A DNA stretch of 6,197 bases, taken from Treponema sp. Its GTDB lineage: Bacteria; Spirochaetota; Spirochaetia; Treponematales; Breznakiellaceae. Both the position numbers and the translations under genes were made by a program. The stretch covers positions 1 through 6,197 of the forward strand of contig JAITNU010000116.1 in assembly GCA_031290325.1 (NCBI GenBank), in the 5' to 3' direction. Under the pieces are notes generated by a model, which was not told the origin of the DNA, made no database searches, and saw only the letters and a program-made list of their open reading frames with translations. Positions 5,910 to 6,197 of the stretch are shown piece by piece. The first letter of the stretch is position 1; the number at the start of each line of letters is the position of its first letter.

Positions 5910-6197
5910 CTATTTCACCGTTATCAGTTCATAGGTCCCGGCGCCGAGGCCGATTTTTTCAGCATGGCTGATCTGACTCCGCCAATCCGTGGAGGGATGA
6001 ATGTCGGTGAAGTGATCGTGGTGGGTGCGTTCCCGATCCGATAAGATGCTCGTGGTAATCGCGGGAGCGGCGTTTACTCCGTCAATACAGGCCTTGTCCA
6101 GGGCAACCGGATCGAATCCCGCAAAAATACCGATGTCCGGCACGATGGCGGCGTCGCTCTCCCCGTGGCAGTCGCAGTAGGGGGAAACCTGGTTTAC
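5910..6197 (-). CDS. DUF362-family (ferredoxin-associated) protein, C-terminal end
   Basis: The frame is open from the right edge to a TAG at 5912-5910, giving 95 residues of the C-terminus of a longer protein. It contains SPYCDCHGESDAAIVPD (about residues 5-21 of the visible part), then IGIFAGFDPVALDKACIDGVN and an ending with HAEKIGLGAGTYELITV. This set of a CxC pair, VPDIG, DPVALDKA and HAE..GLG is typical of the C-terminal half of DUF362 proteins, which often carry 4Fe-4S ferredoxin domains and are presumed redox proteins of unknown substrate. The start lies outside the window. A GTG within the frame at 6143-6141 encodes an internal valine of the VPDIG motif and is not a start. Any ferredoxin domain would be encoded further right or may be absent. 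Confidence 0.85.
   Translation of the reverse strand, partial: VNQVSPYCDCHGESDAAIVPDIGIFAGFDPVALDKACIDGVNAAPAITTSILSDRERTHHDHFTDIHPSTDWRSQISHAEKIGLGAGTYELITVK

Overview
The window most likely comes from a spirochaete, probably a Treponema-like organism of moderate to fairly high GC. The strongest clue is a roughly 900-residue protein that ends in a GreA domain and begins with a long helical-repeat extension; I recall such giant Gre proteins from Treponema and Borrelia, and a large GreA also occurs in chlamydiae. Arginine codons are dominated by CGG. The genus is an inference and no marker gene confirms it.

Layout from left to right. (1) Positions 1-1012, minus strand: yajC followed by the N-terminal part of secD, which runs off the left edge. 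This is the usual Sec accessory operon and secF probably lies beyond the edge. (2) Positions 1013-1140: a divergent promoter region. (3) Positions 1141-1977, plus strand: proC, pyrroline-5-carboxylate reductase, which appears to start at or next to its transcription start. (4) Positions 1974-4661, minus strand: the giant Gre-family protein, converging on proC with a 4-base overlap of the two stop codons. (5) Positions 4688-5623, minus strand: a TPR protein only 26 bases upstream of the Gre gene and almost certainly co-transcribed with it. (6) Positions 5624-5909: an intergenic stretch with a good -10 element for the TPR gene, a G/C-tract hairpin, an intrinsic terminator and a 71-base element that can fold as a branched structure. 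(7) Positions 5910-6197, minus strand: the C-terminal end of a DUF362-family protein.

The genes fall into three functional sets: protein export (YajC-SecD), proline synthesis (ProC) and transcription elongation (TPR protein plus Gre fusion). Nothing in the coding regions looks like a defence system or mobile element. The parts most worth a second look are the architecture of the Gre fusion with its paired TPR gene, the folded intergenic element at 5801-5907, and two genes that appear to have very short or absent leaders.
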